Source: Nocardia xishanensis NBRC 101358 (GTDB taxonomy: Bacteria; Actinomycetota; Actinomycetes; Mycobacteriales; Mycobacteriaceae). Taken from it: a stretch of 55,222 bases of DNA. Under the pieces are notes generated by a model, which was not told the DNA's origin, did no database searches, and was given only the letters and a program-made list of their open reading frames with translations. Positions 33,417 to 41,010 of the stretch are shown piece after piece; position 1 is the first letter of the stretch, and every line of letters begins with the position of its first letter. The stretch spans positions 1 to 55,222 of the forward strand of contig NZ_BDCF01000056.1 in NCBI RefSeq assembly GCF_001613365.1. The letters are read 5' to 3'. The translations under genes and the position numbers were made by a program.

Positions 33417-35072
33417 ATGTCTTTGTCCTTTCCCGCGCTAGGCGGTTCCGTTCGCAAGGCCGGTGACCTCGCGCTGGGCGTGAACGTCATGGTCAAGCGG
33501 GGCCTGTTCAACCCGCTGCGCCCGGACCACGCCGCCCGCTCGGCGTTCAACGTGCTGAAGTTCGGTCCGTTCGCGGGCGTCGTCATGCACGCGGCGCAGA
33601 ACAGGCCGCAGGCGGCCGCCATCGTGGACGAGCGCGGCGAGTTGACCTTCGGTCAGCTGAACGAGCAGTCCAACGCCTTCGCGCGCGGGCTGGAAGCGCA
33701 GGGCATCCGGACCGGCGACGTGGTCGCGGTGCTGGCGCGCGATCACCGCGGCATGGTGCTGAGCCTGCTGGCCGCGGGCAAGCTGGGCGTGCGCGCGGTG
33801 CTGATGAACACCGGCTTCGCCAAGCCGCAGTTCGCCGATGTAGCCGCGCGCGAGAAGGTCAAGGCCGTGCTGCACGACAGCGAGTTCCTCGACCTGATGA
33901 GCGCCATTCCCGCCGAGATCCCGCGCATCCTCACCTGGGTCGACGAGAAGGACGACGCCGACCCGTCGATTCCGACCGTCGAATCGCTGTCCGCGGGCCG
34001 CTCCACCGCGCCGCTGCCCGCGCCGGAGAAGCCGGGCGGCATGGTCATCCTGACCAGCGGCACCACCGGCACCCCGAAGGGCGCGCCGCGCGACCGGGTC
34101 AGCCCGTTCGCCTCGGCGCAGTTCATCGACCGGGTTCCGCTGCCCGCCGACGGCACGATGATCATGGCCGCGCCGATCTTCCACGGCACCGGCCTCTCCC
34201 AGTTCACCCTCGGTCTCGCGCTGGGCAACCGGGTCGTCTTCCAGCAGCGCCGCTTCGACCCCGAGAAGACGCTGGCCAATATCGAGAAGTACCAGGCCGA
34301 TTCGCTGGTGGTCGTGCCGACCATGCTCCAGCGCGTCCTCGACCTCGACGACGACGTGCTCGCCAAGTACGACGTGCGCAGCATCAAGGTGATCTTCGCG
34401 GCGGGCTCGGCCATCGCGCCGGACGTGGTCACCCGCACCCTCGACCACTTCAACGACAGCCTCTACAACCTGTACGGCTCCACCGAGTGCGCGGTGATGA
34501 CCGTGGCCACCCCCGAGGATCTGCGCAAGGCGCCGACCACCGCGGGCCGCGCGCCGGTCGGGATCCGCATCGTGCTGCTGGACGAGAACCGCAAGCCGAT
34601 CACCGAGCCGAACGTCACCGGAACCATCTTCGTGGACAACGGTTTCGCGTTCACCGGCTACACCGACGGACGCACCAAGGAGATCGTCGACGGCATGATG
34701 TCCAGCGGCGACGTCGGGCACTTCGATGCCGACGGCCTGCTCTACATCGACGGCCGCGACGACGACATGATCGTCTCCGGCGGCGAGAACGTCTTCCCGC
34801 TCGAGGTGGAGAACCTGATCGCAGGGCGCGAGGACATCTTCGAGGCCGCGGTGGTCGGCGTCGACGACCGCGACTACGGAAAGCGGCTGCGCGCGTTCGT
34901 CGTGCCGGGCCCGGACTCCAAGCGTGATCCGCAGGAGATCAAGGACTACGTCAAGGCGAACCTGGCCCGCTACAAGGTGCCGCGCGAGGTGATCTTCCTC
35001 GACGAACTGCCGCGCAACGCCACCGGCAAGCTGCTGCGCAAGCCGTTGATCGAGATGGAGATCGAGGGCTGA
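33417..35072 (+). CDS. Fatty acyl-CoA/AMP ligase, FadD type (copy 2)
   Basis: 551 residues; the ATG giving MSLSFPALGGSVRKAGDLAL follows GGAAAG. Motifs match copy 1: LTSGTTGTPKGAPR, LYGSTECAV, SSGDVGHFDADG, GRDDDMIVSGGENVFP and ATGKLLRK. The shared long blocks show a tandem duplication, while the N-terminus and substrate-pocket segments (APIFHGTGLSQFTLGLALG versus SPIFHSTGLGTWLVGTVLS) differ, suggesting different acyl chains. It has its own upstream region with an AT-rich TTGCTATTGTTAGCACCA. A strong terminator follows. Confidence 0.92.
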   Translation: MSLSFPALGGSVRKAGDLALGVNVMVKRGLFNPLRPDHAARSAFNVLKFGPFAGVVMHAAQNRPQAAAIVDERGELTFGQLNEQSNAFARGLEAQGIRTGDVVAVLARDHRGMVLSLLAAGKLGVRAVLMNTGFAKPQFADVAAREKVKAVLHDSEFLDLMSAIPAEIPRILTWVDEKDDADPSIPTVESLSAGRSTAPLPAPEKPGGMVILTSGTTGTPKGAPRDRVSPFASAQFIDRVPLPADGTMIMAAPIFHGTGLSQFTLGLALGNRVVFQQRRFDPEKTLANIEKYQADSLVVVPTMLQRVLDLDDDVLAKYDVRSIKVIFAAGSAIAPDVVTRTLDHFNDSLYNLYGSTECAVMTVATPEDLRKAPTTAGRAPVGIRIVLLDENRKPITEPNVTGTIFVDNGFAFTGYTDGRTKEIVDGMMSSGDVGHFDADGLLYIDGRDDDMIVSGGENVFPLEVENLIAGREDIFEAAVVGVDDRDYGKRLRAFVVPGPDSKRDPQEIKDYVKANLARYKVPREVIFLDELPRNATGKLLRKPLIEMEIEG

Positions 35073-35097
35073 GCGGCGCACCTTCGCGCTGATGTCG

Positions 35098-35136
35098 CGC
35101 GCGGCGCCCGTGTTCACCGAGCGCGGGCGCCGCGCG
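35098..35136 (+). terminator. Terminator after the second FadD-type gene
   Basis: Perfect 13-bp stem CGCGCGGCGCCCG / CGGGCGCCGCGCG with a 13-base loop, 26 bp past the stop codon. No U-run, as usual for GC-rich actinobacteria. Confidence 0.7.
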
Positions 35137-35204
35137 AGCCGTCGACCGTCGCCGTTGGCTCGTATTAGGCTTGCGCGGAGGGCAATTCGAGGACAGGGGC
35201 GCCG

Positions 35205-36452
35205 ATGTCCAGCGTGATCAGCAAGGGTGGGAACGTCGCGCTGGGTGGCGGGCGATTGCACGTCACCGTGGCGCCCGCCGGTATCGATCTCTCGGTGCTT
35301 TGCGTTCGCGATCACGGGAAGGTCGGCGACGACAGCGAATTCGTCTTCTACAACCAGCCCGTCTCGCCGGACGGTGCGGTGCGCCTGACCGACGGCGCGA
35401 TCTGCATCGACCTACCGAGCGTCGGCGCGGTGACCGACCGGCTGGTGGTCGCGGCGTCGGTGGACAACGGTGTGTTCGGCGGCATCCCGCTCGCGGTCCG
35501 CATCACCGAGGACGGCGGGCTCGCCCACGATCTGCCCATCACCGGCCTGAGCTCGGAGACGACGGTCATCCTCGGCGAGGTGTATCGCCGCGCGAACGGC
35601 TGGAAGCTACGCAATGTGGCGCAGGGTTATGCCAGCGGATTGGCCGGGCTGGCAACGGATTTCGGAATCTCTGTCGACGACGAGCCCGCAGCGCAAGCGA
35701 TTCCTTCTGTCGCGCAATCGTTTCCACCCCCGCCCGCGCAGATGTCACCCGCTCCTCCGCCGGGGACGATGCCGCCGCAGCAACCGGTGATGCCACCCCA
35801 CCCAATGACGCCGCCCCCGCCACCCGGCGTGAATTTCACCAAGGGCGCGGTGACGCTGACGAAGAACGCCCCGCCGGTCCTGCTGGAGAAGGCTCCCGTG
35901 ATCCGACTACGGGTGGCCTGGGCCAGCGGCACCGACTACGAGGCCTACGCGCTGGTCGTGCTGAAGACCGGCGAGGTGGTGCACGTGGCCACCTTCGACG
36001 CCAAAGACACCCCGGCCAACCCGCAGTACCGCGATCTGGTTCGTCATCTGGGCGACCGCGGCCGTGGTCACGTCCGTCGCGGCGGCGGGCAGACCGAGGA
36101 GATCATCGAGGTCCGCTTCGCTCCCGAGATCGTCGCGATCGTGCCTGTGGCGTACTCGGCGATCAACAACGGCACCGGATCGTTCTTCAAATACCGGGTC
36201 ACCCTCGCCATCGAGAACGGGGCCGACCAGGTGGCGATCCCCGCCGATCAGGCGAAGAAGTCCAGCTGGATCTTCACCTGCGTGCCCGGCATCGTCTACA
36301 ACCGCCCCGAGGGCGTGCTCATCGAACGCCTCGAGCTCTACAGCAAGCGGTTCTCCGAGTTCCGGCCCGCGGCGTCCCTGAAACCCGACGGCCGCGTCGA
36401 GGTGCGGATGGACAAGGGCCCTATCAATCAGTACAAGGCCGACCGGAGCTGA
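35205..36452 (+). CDS. TerD-family stress protein with two TerD-like domains (TerA-like)
   Basis: 415 residues. Domain 1 (about 1-165) starts ISKGGNVALGG and contains GDDSEFVFYNQP, the conserved acidic calcium-binding region of TerD, and RRANGWKLRNVAQGY. A Pro/Met-rich linker (about 168-208) follows. Domain 2 (about 210-415) begins NFTKGAVTLTKNAPPVLLEKA and is a more distant relative, with GTDYEAYALVVLKTG replacing the acidic loop. Family members occur in tellurite/stress clusters and probably sense Ca2+ at the membrane. No other ter gene adjoins, so it acts alone or with distant partners. An AGGGG site lies 7 bases before the ATG. Confidence 0.82.
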   Translation: MSSVISKGGNVALGGGRLHVTVAPAGIDLSVLCVRDHGKVGDDSEFVFYNQPVSPDGAVRLTDGAICIDLPSVGAVTDRLVVAASVDNGVFGGIPLAVRITEDGGLAHDLPITGLSSETTVILGEVYRRANGWKLRNVAQGYASGLAGLATDFGISVDDEPAAQAIPSVAQSFPPPPAQMSPAPPPGTMPPQQPVMPPHPMTPPPPPGVNFTKGAVTLTKNAPPVLLEKAPVIRLRVAWASGTDYEAYALVVLKTGEVVHVATFDAKDTPANPQYRDLVRHLGDRGRGHVRRGGGQTEEIIEVRFAPEIVAIVPVAYSAINNGTGSFFKYRVTLAIENGADQVAIPADQAKKSSWIFTCVPGIVYNRPEGVLIERLELYSKRFSEFRPAASLKPDGRVEVRMDKGPINQYKADRS

Positions 36453-36550
36453 GCCTCCGAGATTCCAGGCGGAAATGCCTGGTCGAGGCCGACTTCCGGG
36501 AACGCACCGAGGTGGTCGGGAACCGGTAACAGGTCCGTTATCATCAGCGG

Positions 36551-37114
36551 GTGAGAATCGAGTTCGACCGGTCGGCTGCGGGACGTCGCAGCGCCGTCGC
36601 GCGGCTGCGCGGCGGGTCGGCCGGGGCGATCTCGGGAACCGTCTCCATCGCGGCCCACGGCTGGGCGTCGGGCGGCATGGCACCCGACAGCACCACCCTC
36701 GCGCTGCTCGCCGCCGCCTCCGCGGTCGTCGGCGCGCTCGTCGCCGGGCTCGCGCCGTTGCGCGACACCTCGGCGGGTCTGATCACGGCGCTGGTCGGCG
36801 GTCAGCTGCTCGGCCACGTCGCCATGGGCTTCAGCTCCGGGCATCTGCATCACGGCGACTCCCAGCTGACCCCGCAGATGCTCGCCGCGCACATCGTCGC
36901 CGCCTGCGTGGCCGCGGTGGTCATCCGCGGCGCCGAGGCGGCCTATCGGATCGGCACCGCCGTCCTGGCCCGTGTGCTCCCGGTGCGCCACCGGGTACCC
37001 GTCGTTCCCGACGCGGCTCCGCTGCGCACCATCCATCGCGACCGCGTCATCCTGCGGATTCTCGCCGCCGAGACGCTGCGCACCCGCGGCCCGCCGCTGC
37101 TCGTTCACGTCTGA
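36551..37114 (+). CDS. Membrane protein with His-rich loop next to the PepSY gene
   Basis: 187 residues from a GTG. Four hydrophobic segments are visible, with SSGHLHHGDSQLTPQ in a loop, a possible metal-binding site, and a basic cytoplasmic tail. The gene precedes a PepSY-type membrane protein whose own long loop is also His-rich. This pairing suggests a role in copper or iron handling, but the family was not recognised and the metal is inferred only from histidines. Confidence 0.6.
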   Translation: MRIEFDRSAAGRRSAVARLRGGSAGAISGTVSIAAHGWASGGMAPDSTTLALLAAASAVVGALVAGLAPLRDTSAGLITALVGGQLLGHVAMGFSSGHLHHGDSQLTPQMLAAHIVAACVAAVVIRGAEAAYRIGTAVLARVLPVRHRVPVVPDAAPLRTIHRDRVILRILAAETLRTRGPPLLVHV

Positions 37115-37325
37115 TTTCACCCTCACCCGGTGCACGAACGCGCTGTTCGTGTGCTGCCGTCGTCCCGCGCTTCGATGCGGGGCGGCCACGCCGGTCCGGG
37201 CTTTCGCCCCGGGCGACGTCACATTTCGCGCACGCCGAGCACTCCTCGGTGCTGTCGGCATGCGCCGCGCGCCGTCATGCGGTGTCTCGCGCACCGGGTT
37301 CCAGAACCTCAGAAACGAAACGACC

Positions 37326-38798
37326 GTGAGCACAACAGAAACCATCACCCCCGACGCCGAATCCTCGGCGCCGCCACCCGAACCCGCCGAGCGGCGTAAG
37401 CCTTCGGCCCGGAGCGGCCTGCAGGCGCTGGCCATGCGGCTGCACTTCTACGCGGGCGTCTTCGTGGCGCCCTTCATCCTGATCGCGGCCGTCACCGGCG
37501 CGCTCTACGCCATCTCCCCGACCTTGGAGGCGTTCGTCTCCCGCGACCTGCTGACGGTCGAGCCGGGTGAAACGGCGAAGCCGCTCTCCGAGCAGGTCGC
37601 CGCCGCGGTGGCGACCCGGCCGGACCTGGCGCTCGCCGCGGTCTCGCCCGCGCCGGGACCGGAGGACACCACGCGGGTCATCTTCACCGACCCTTCGCTG
37701 GGCGAATCCGAGCGCCGGGCGGTCTTCGTCGACCCCTACACCGCCCAGCCGGTCGGCGAATCCGTCGTCTACGGCAGCTCGGGAGCGCTGCCGCTGCGCA
37801 CCTGGATCGACAAGCTGCACCGCGATCTGCACCTCGGCGAGCCGGGCCGGATCTACAGCGAGCTCGCCGCCTCCTGGCTGTGGGTCATCGGGCTGGCCGG
37901 TCTGGTGCTGTGGTTCCGCCGCGTCCGCGCTCGCAGGCAGCGCAACTCGGCCGCCTGGCTGTTCGCCCCCGACCGCTCCAAGGGCGGCCGCGGCCGGACG
38001 ATGAACTGGCACGGCGTCATCGGCGTCTGGATCCTGCCGCTGATCCTGCTGCTCTCGGCCACCGGCATGACCTGGTCGACCTACGCGGGCGAGAACATCA
38101 CCGAGTTGCGCAAGCAACTCAGCTGGACCACGCCTGCCGTGAGCACCGCCATGCCCGGCGCGTCCGCGCCGGATCACTCTTCGGGCGGCGACCACCACGG
38201 CGGCGGGCACGCACCGGCGCCGCAGTCCGCCGACCCGCAGACCCGCATCGCGCAGCTGGATCGGGTGTACGAGGCCGCTCGCGCCGCGGGCGTGACCCAG
38301 GCGGTGGAGATCGCGATTCCGGCGAAGCCCGACAAGGCGTTCGCGGTGAAGGAACGGCGCATGCCTGGCATCTACACCGTCGACGCGGTCGCGGTGGACG
38401 GCGCCACCGGCAGCATCACCGACCGGTTGGCCTACGCCGACTGGCCGCTGATGGCCAAGCTCACCAACTGGGGCATCGCGTTCCACATGGGCCTGCTGTT
38501 CGGTCTGCCGAATCAGCTGCTGCTGCTCGCGGCGATGATCGGACTGATCGTGGTGATCGTCTTCGGCTACCTGATGTGGTGGCGTCGTCGCCCGACCCGC
38601 GGATCGCGTTTCGCGCTCGGCCGGGCTCCGCGCCGCGGCGCGTTGCGCGCCACCTCGCCGTGGCTCGCGCTGCCCGCGCTGGCCGCCGCGGCGGTCGTCG
38701 GCTGGTTCGTGCCGCTGGTCGGCCTGAGCCTGCTCGCGTTCCTGGCCGTGGACCTCACGGTCGGGCTCGTCGGACGGCTGCGCGCCACCGCGTCCTGA
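37326..38798 (+). CDS. PepSY-associated transmembrane protein
   Basis: 490 residues from the GTG giving MSTTETITPDAESS; the weak ribosome site makes the start uncertain. Four main membrane helices carry the family signatures: RLHFYAGVFVAPFILIAAVTGALYAI, KLHRDLHLGEPGRIYSELAASWLWVIGLAGLVLWF (described by position about 160-195), MNWHGVIGVWILPLILLLSATGMTWS and IAFHMGLLFGLPNQ. Paired His residues in helices resemble haem-ligating membrane reductases such as siderophore reductases. The outside loop has HSSGGDHHGGGHAP. It probably moves electrons across the membrane for metal reduction. It follows the His-rich membrane gene by 211 bp. Confidence 0.83.
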   Translation: MSTTETITPDAESSAPPPEPAERRKPSARSGLQALAMRLHFYAGVFVAPFILIAAVTGALYAISPTLEAFVSRDLLTVEPGETAKPLSEQVAAAVATRPDLALAAVSPAPGPEDTTRVIFTDPSLGESERRAVFVDPYTAQPVGESVVYGSSGALPLRTWIDKLHRDLHLGEPGRIYSELAASWLWVIGLAGLVLWFRRVRARRQRNSAAWLFAPDRSKGGRGRTMNWHGVIGVWILPLILLLSATGMTWSTYAGENITELRKQLSWTTPAVSTAMPGASAPDHSSGGDHHGGGHAPAPQSADPQTRIAQLDRVYEAARAAGVTQAVEIAIPAKPDKAFAVKERRMPGIYTVDAVAVDGATGSITDRLAYADWPLMAKLTNWGIAFHMGLLFGLPNQLLLLAAMIGLIVVIVFGYLMWWRRRPTRGSRFALGRAPRRGALRATSPWLALPALAAAAVVGWFVPLVGLSLLAFLAVDLTVGLVGRLRATAS

Positions 38799-38930
38799 TT
38801 CCCCGCTGAAAACCCCGCCGGGCGGACCATCCCGGCGCATCACATCACGGCCTTCCCGTTCGTCGTAGGTATGGCCGTCGTCCTGTCGCGCCCGCGACAC
38901 CCAGACAACACACAAGGAATTCACAGCACC

Positions 38931-39641
38931 ATGAAGATCACGAAGTTCGCCATCGCCGCCGCCTTCATGACCAGCGCGATCGGCATCGCCGCAGGCACGA
39001 GCTCGGCCGCGCCGCTCGCCGACGACGCCCCCGCCGCGATCGGCTACACGGCGAACACCACGGCGACCTCCTCGATCGTCTCGATCGACGAGGGCTCGCT
39101 CGTGGTCGAGGACAACGTCCTGAAGATCAAGGCCGCCGACGGCGCAGTCGTCGCGGGCACCCCGCTCACCCTGCGCATCGACGAGTTCGAATTCCCCATC
39201 GCCGCAGACATTTCCGGCCGCACCGTCACGATGACCCCGCAGATCTCCATGGACAAGGCCGTCTACAAGCCGGTCGCGCTGCCCTTCGAGGACAAGGCGC
39301 CGTGGAAGAGCGAATACGACAGGGAGAAGGACGCCTGGTCCCGCATGACCAGCACCATCAGCATGGGCGCGAGCATCGCCACGCTGGTCGGCGGTCTGGG
39401 CGGCGCTGCGGTCGGCTGCGTGCTCGGCGGCATCATCGGCGGCGCCGCGGTCGGCGGCACCATCGTCGGGCTGCTCGGCCCCTTCCTGCCCGCCGCCGCC
39501 GTCGGCTGCGTCGCGGGCGCGGTGGTGATGGGCCCGGTCGGCGCCATCGCGGGCCAGATCTTCATCACGGCTCCGGTGGCGATCGGTGCGGCCATCCAGT
39601 ACTTCACCACCATCAACTCGCCCTTCACCCCGGGCAAGTGA
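38931..39641 (+). CDS. Secreted protein with Gly-rich hydrophobic C-terminal half
   Basis: 236 residues; the ATG follows AAGGAAT. A Sec signal peptide (MKITKFAIAAAFMTSAIG, cleavage near SSAA) precedes a beta-rich part (about 35-115) with SLVVEDNVLKIKAADGAVV and PLTLRIDEFEFPIAADISG. The C-terminal half alternates Gly-rich hydrophobic helices (ATLVGGLGGAAVGCVLGGIIGG and similar, positions about 145-215) that could insert in a membrane. I recall such proteins as common and nocardia-specific, but no function is known to me. A terminator follows. Confidence 0.72.
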   Translation: MKITKFAIAAAFMTSAIGIAAGTSSAAPLADDAPAAIGYTANTTATSSIVSIDEGSLVVEDNVLKIKAADGAVVAGTPLTLRIDEFEFPIAADISGRTVTMTPQISMDKAVYKPVALPFEDKAPWKSEYDREKDAWSRMTSTISMGASIATLVGGLGGAAVGCVLGGIIGGAAVGGTIVGLLGPFLPAAAVGCVAGAVVMGPVGAIAGQIFITAPVAIGAAIQYFTTINSPFTPGK

Positions 39642-39669
39642 GCCGCTGAAGAAACTACGCTTCACCTGC

Positions 39670-39706
39670 GCGAACCCCGTTCGGCCGACGGCCGGGCGGG
39701 GTTCGC
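39670..39706 (+). terminator. Terminator after the Gly-rich secreted protein gene
   Basis: GCGAACCCCG (39670-39679) pairs with CGGGGTTCGC (39697-39706) across a 17-base loop that itself contains CGGCCGACGGCCG. Confidence 0.7.
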
Positions 39707-39790
39707 CGCGTCCCGGGCCGTCCGTTTGCACCCGCATGCCCCGGGTATGCGACCGGTGTATCAGTTGCCTGCACACAGAGAGGCTTTGCC

Positions 39791-40261
39791 ATGGCAACGT
39801 TCGACGCCACCACGCGGACCAACTTGTGGTCCCCCGTGCGAATCGCCGCTTTCGCGGTCGGCGCGGTCTTTTTGCTGGTCGGCGTTCTCGGTTTCATCCC
39901 GGGCATCACCACCGGCTACGACACCATGGATTGGGCCGGGCACGATTCCGAAGCCATGCTCCTCGGAGTCTTCCAGGTGTCCATCCTGCACAACATCGTT
40001 CACCTCGCCTTCGGCGCCGCGGGTCTGCTCGCGTCCCGAACGGCGAACGCCGCCGTGGGCTTCCTGATCGGCGGCGGCGTGATCTATCTGGCCCTGTGGC
40101 TGTACGGGTTGATCGTCGATCAGGCCAGCAGCGCGAACTTCGTTCCGGTCAACACCGCCGACAACTGGCTGCACTTCGGGCTCGGGGTCGGCATGGTCGT
40201 CCTCGGCTTCGCACTGCCCCGCTTGACCGAAGGCCGCAGACACACCGGATTGCTGAACTGA
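39791..40261 (+). CDS. DUF4383-type four-helix membrane protein
   Basis: 156 residues with four transmembrane segments: SPVRIAAFAVGAVFLLVGVLGF, the SILHNIVHLAFGAAGLLASR segment with conserved His, FLIGGGVIYLALWLYGLIV, and DNWLHFGLGVGMVVLGFALP. The HNxxH and DNWLH motifs are typical of DUF4383. Function is unknown. It is 25 bp upstream of the SRPBCC gene and probably co-transcribed with it. Confidence 0.8.
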   Translation: MATFDATTRTNLWSPVRIAAFAVGAVFLLVGVLGFIPGITTGYDTMDWAGHDSEAMLLGVFQVSILHNIVHLAFGAAGLLASRTANAAVGFLIGGGVIYLALWLYGLIVDQASSANFVPVNTADNWLHFGLGVGMVVLGFALPRLTEGRRHTGLLN

Positions 40262-40285
40262 CCCGAGAAAGAAGAAAGGAAACTC

Positions 40286-40747
40286 ATGAGCACAATGGCC
40301 GCCACCGTGGACGTCGACGTACCGGTCCACACCGCCTACAACCAGTGGACGCAGTTCGAGACCTTCCCGCAGTTCATGGAGGGTGTCGAGACCGTCGAGC
40401 AGATCGATGACCGGCACACCCACTGGCGCGTCCACGTCGGACCGTCGACACGCGAATTCGACGCGACCATCACCGAACAGCATCCCGACGAGCGCGTCGC
40501 GTGGAAGTCCGACAGCGGACCCCGGCACGCGGGCGTGATCACCTTCCACCGCCTGAACGACACCACCACCCGGGTGACCGCCCAAATGGACGTGGATCCC
40601 GAAGGATTCGTGGAGAACGTCGCCGACAAACTCGGCGTGCTCGAGCACCGCGTCGACCGCGACATGAAGCGTTTCAAGAAGTTCATCGAAGGCAAGGGCC
40701 ACGAAACAGGCGCCTGGCGCGGCGATATCCCCCGTCCGGGTTCCTGA
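40286..40747 (+). CDS. SRPBCC-family (polyketide cyclase-like) protein
   Basis: 153 residues; AAGGAAA lies before the ATG. The START-like fold opens VDVDVPVHTAYNQWTQFETFPQFMEGVETVEQ, here cited by position 7-38, with the typical WTQFETFPQFM entry to the hydrophobic cavity. The C-terminal helix is EHRVDRDMKRFKKFIEG. Such proteins bind hydrophobic ligands, and this subtype is common in actinobacteria without known catalysis. It converges on the small membrane gene with a 5-bp gap. Confidence 0.85.
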   Translation: MSTMAATVDVDVPVHTAYNQWTQFETFPQFMEGVETVEQIDDRHTHWRVHVGPSTREFDATITEQHPDERVAWKSDSGPRHAGVITFHRLNDTTTRVTAQMDVDPEGFVENVADKLGVLEHRVDRDMKRFKKFIEGKGHETGAWRGDIPRPGS

Positions 40748-40752
40748 GCAGA

Positions 40753-40998
40753 TCACTCCGGCGGGGCTGGCTTGCCTTCTGCGCGAGGCGGTTCCGCCGG
40801 CTTGACCGGACGCAGCAAGACCCACGTGAGGAAGGCCAGGGCGACGGCGATCATGCCTACGCCCGCCCAGATGTTGACGTCGACGCCGCCCGTCTTGGCC
40901 TCCTCCTCCGCGGTGTCGTGGACCAAGCCGGTGATCACCAGGATCACGCCGTAGCAGCCGAGCAGGGCCCCGACGATTGTCCGGATATCGAACAGCAT
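40753..40998 (-). CDS. Small two-helix membrane protein in the symporter operon
   Basis: 81 residues; AAGGAAG before the ATG. Two helices (IVGALLGCYGVILVITGLV and INIWAGVGMIAVALAFLTWVLL-like) flank an acidic loop AEEEAKTGG; the C-terminus is Pro-rich. The start is 12 bp after the symporter stop, so it is in the same operon. A small accessory subunit of the transporter is a reasonable guess. Confidence 0.65.
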   Translation of the reverse strand: MLFDIRTIVGALLGCYGVILVITGLVHDTAEEEAKTGGVDVNIWAGVGMIAVALAFLTWVLLRPVKPAEPPRAEGKPAPPE

Positions 40999-41010
40999 GA
41001 GCGGTCTTCC

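Noticed and set aside
31584..35072. Assembly duplication of a single FadD gene
   Set aside because: The two ligases are similar but differ at the N-terminus, in pocket segments and in their intergenic regions, so they are real diverged paralogues.
37275..39797. Very long open frame (840 codons) on the minus strand
   Set aside because: It is antisense to the PepSY gene and the Gly-rich secreted protein gene, rich in Arg/Asp/His/Gly with no fold-like pattern: a high-GC shadow frame. The same applies to other long frames at 39761-42547, 45144-47945 and 33438-35315.
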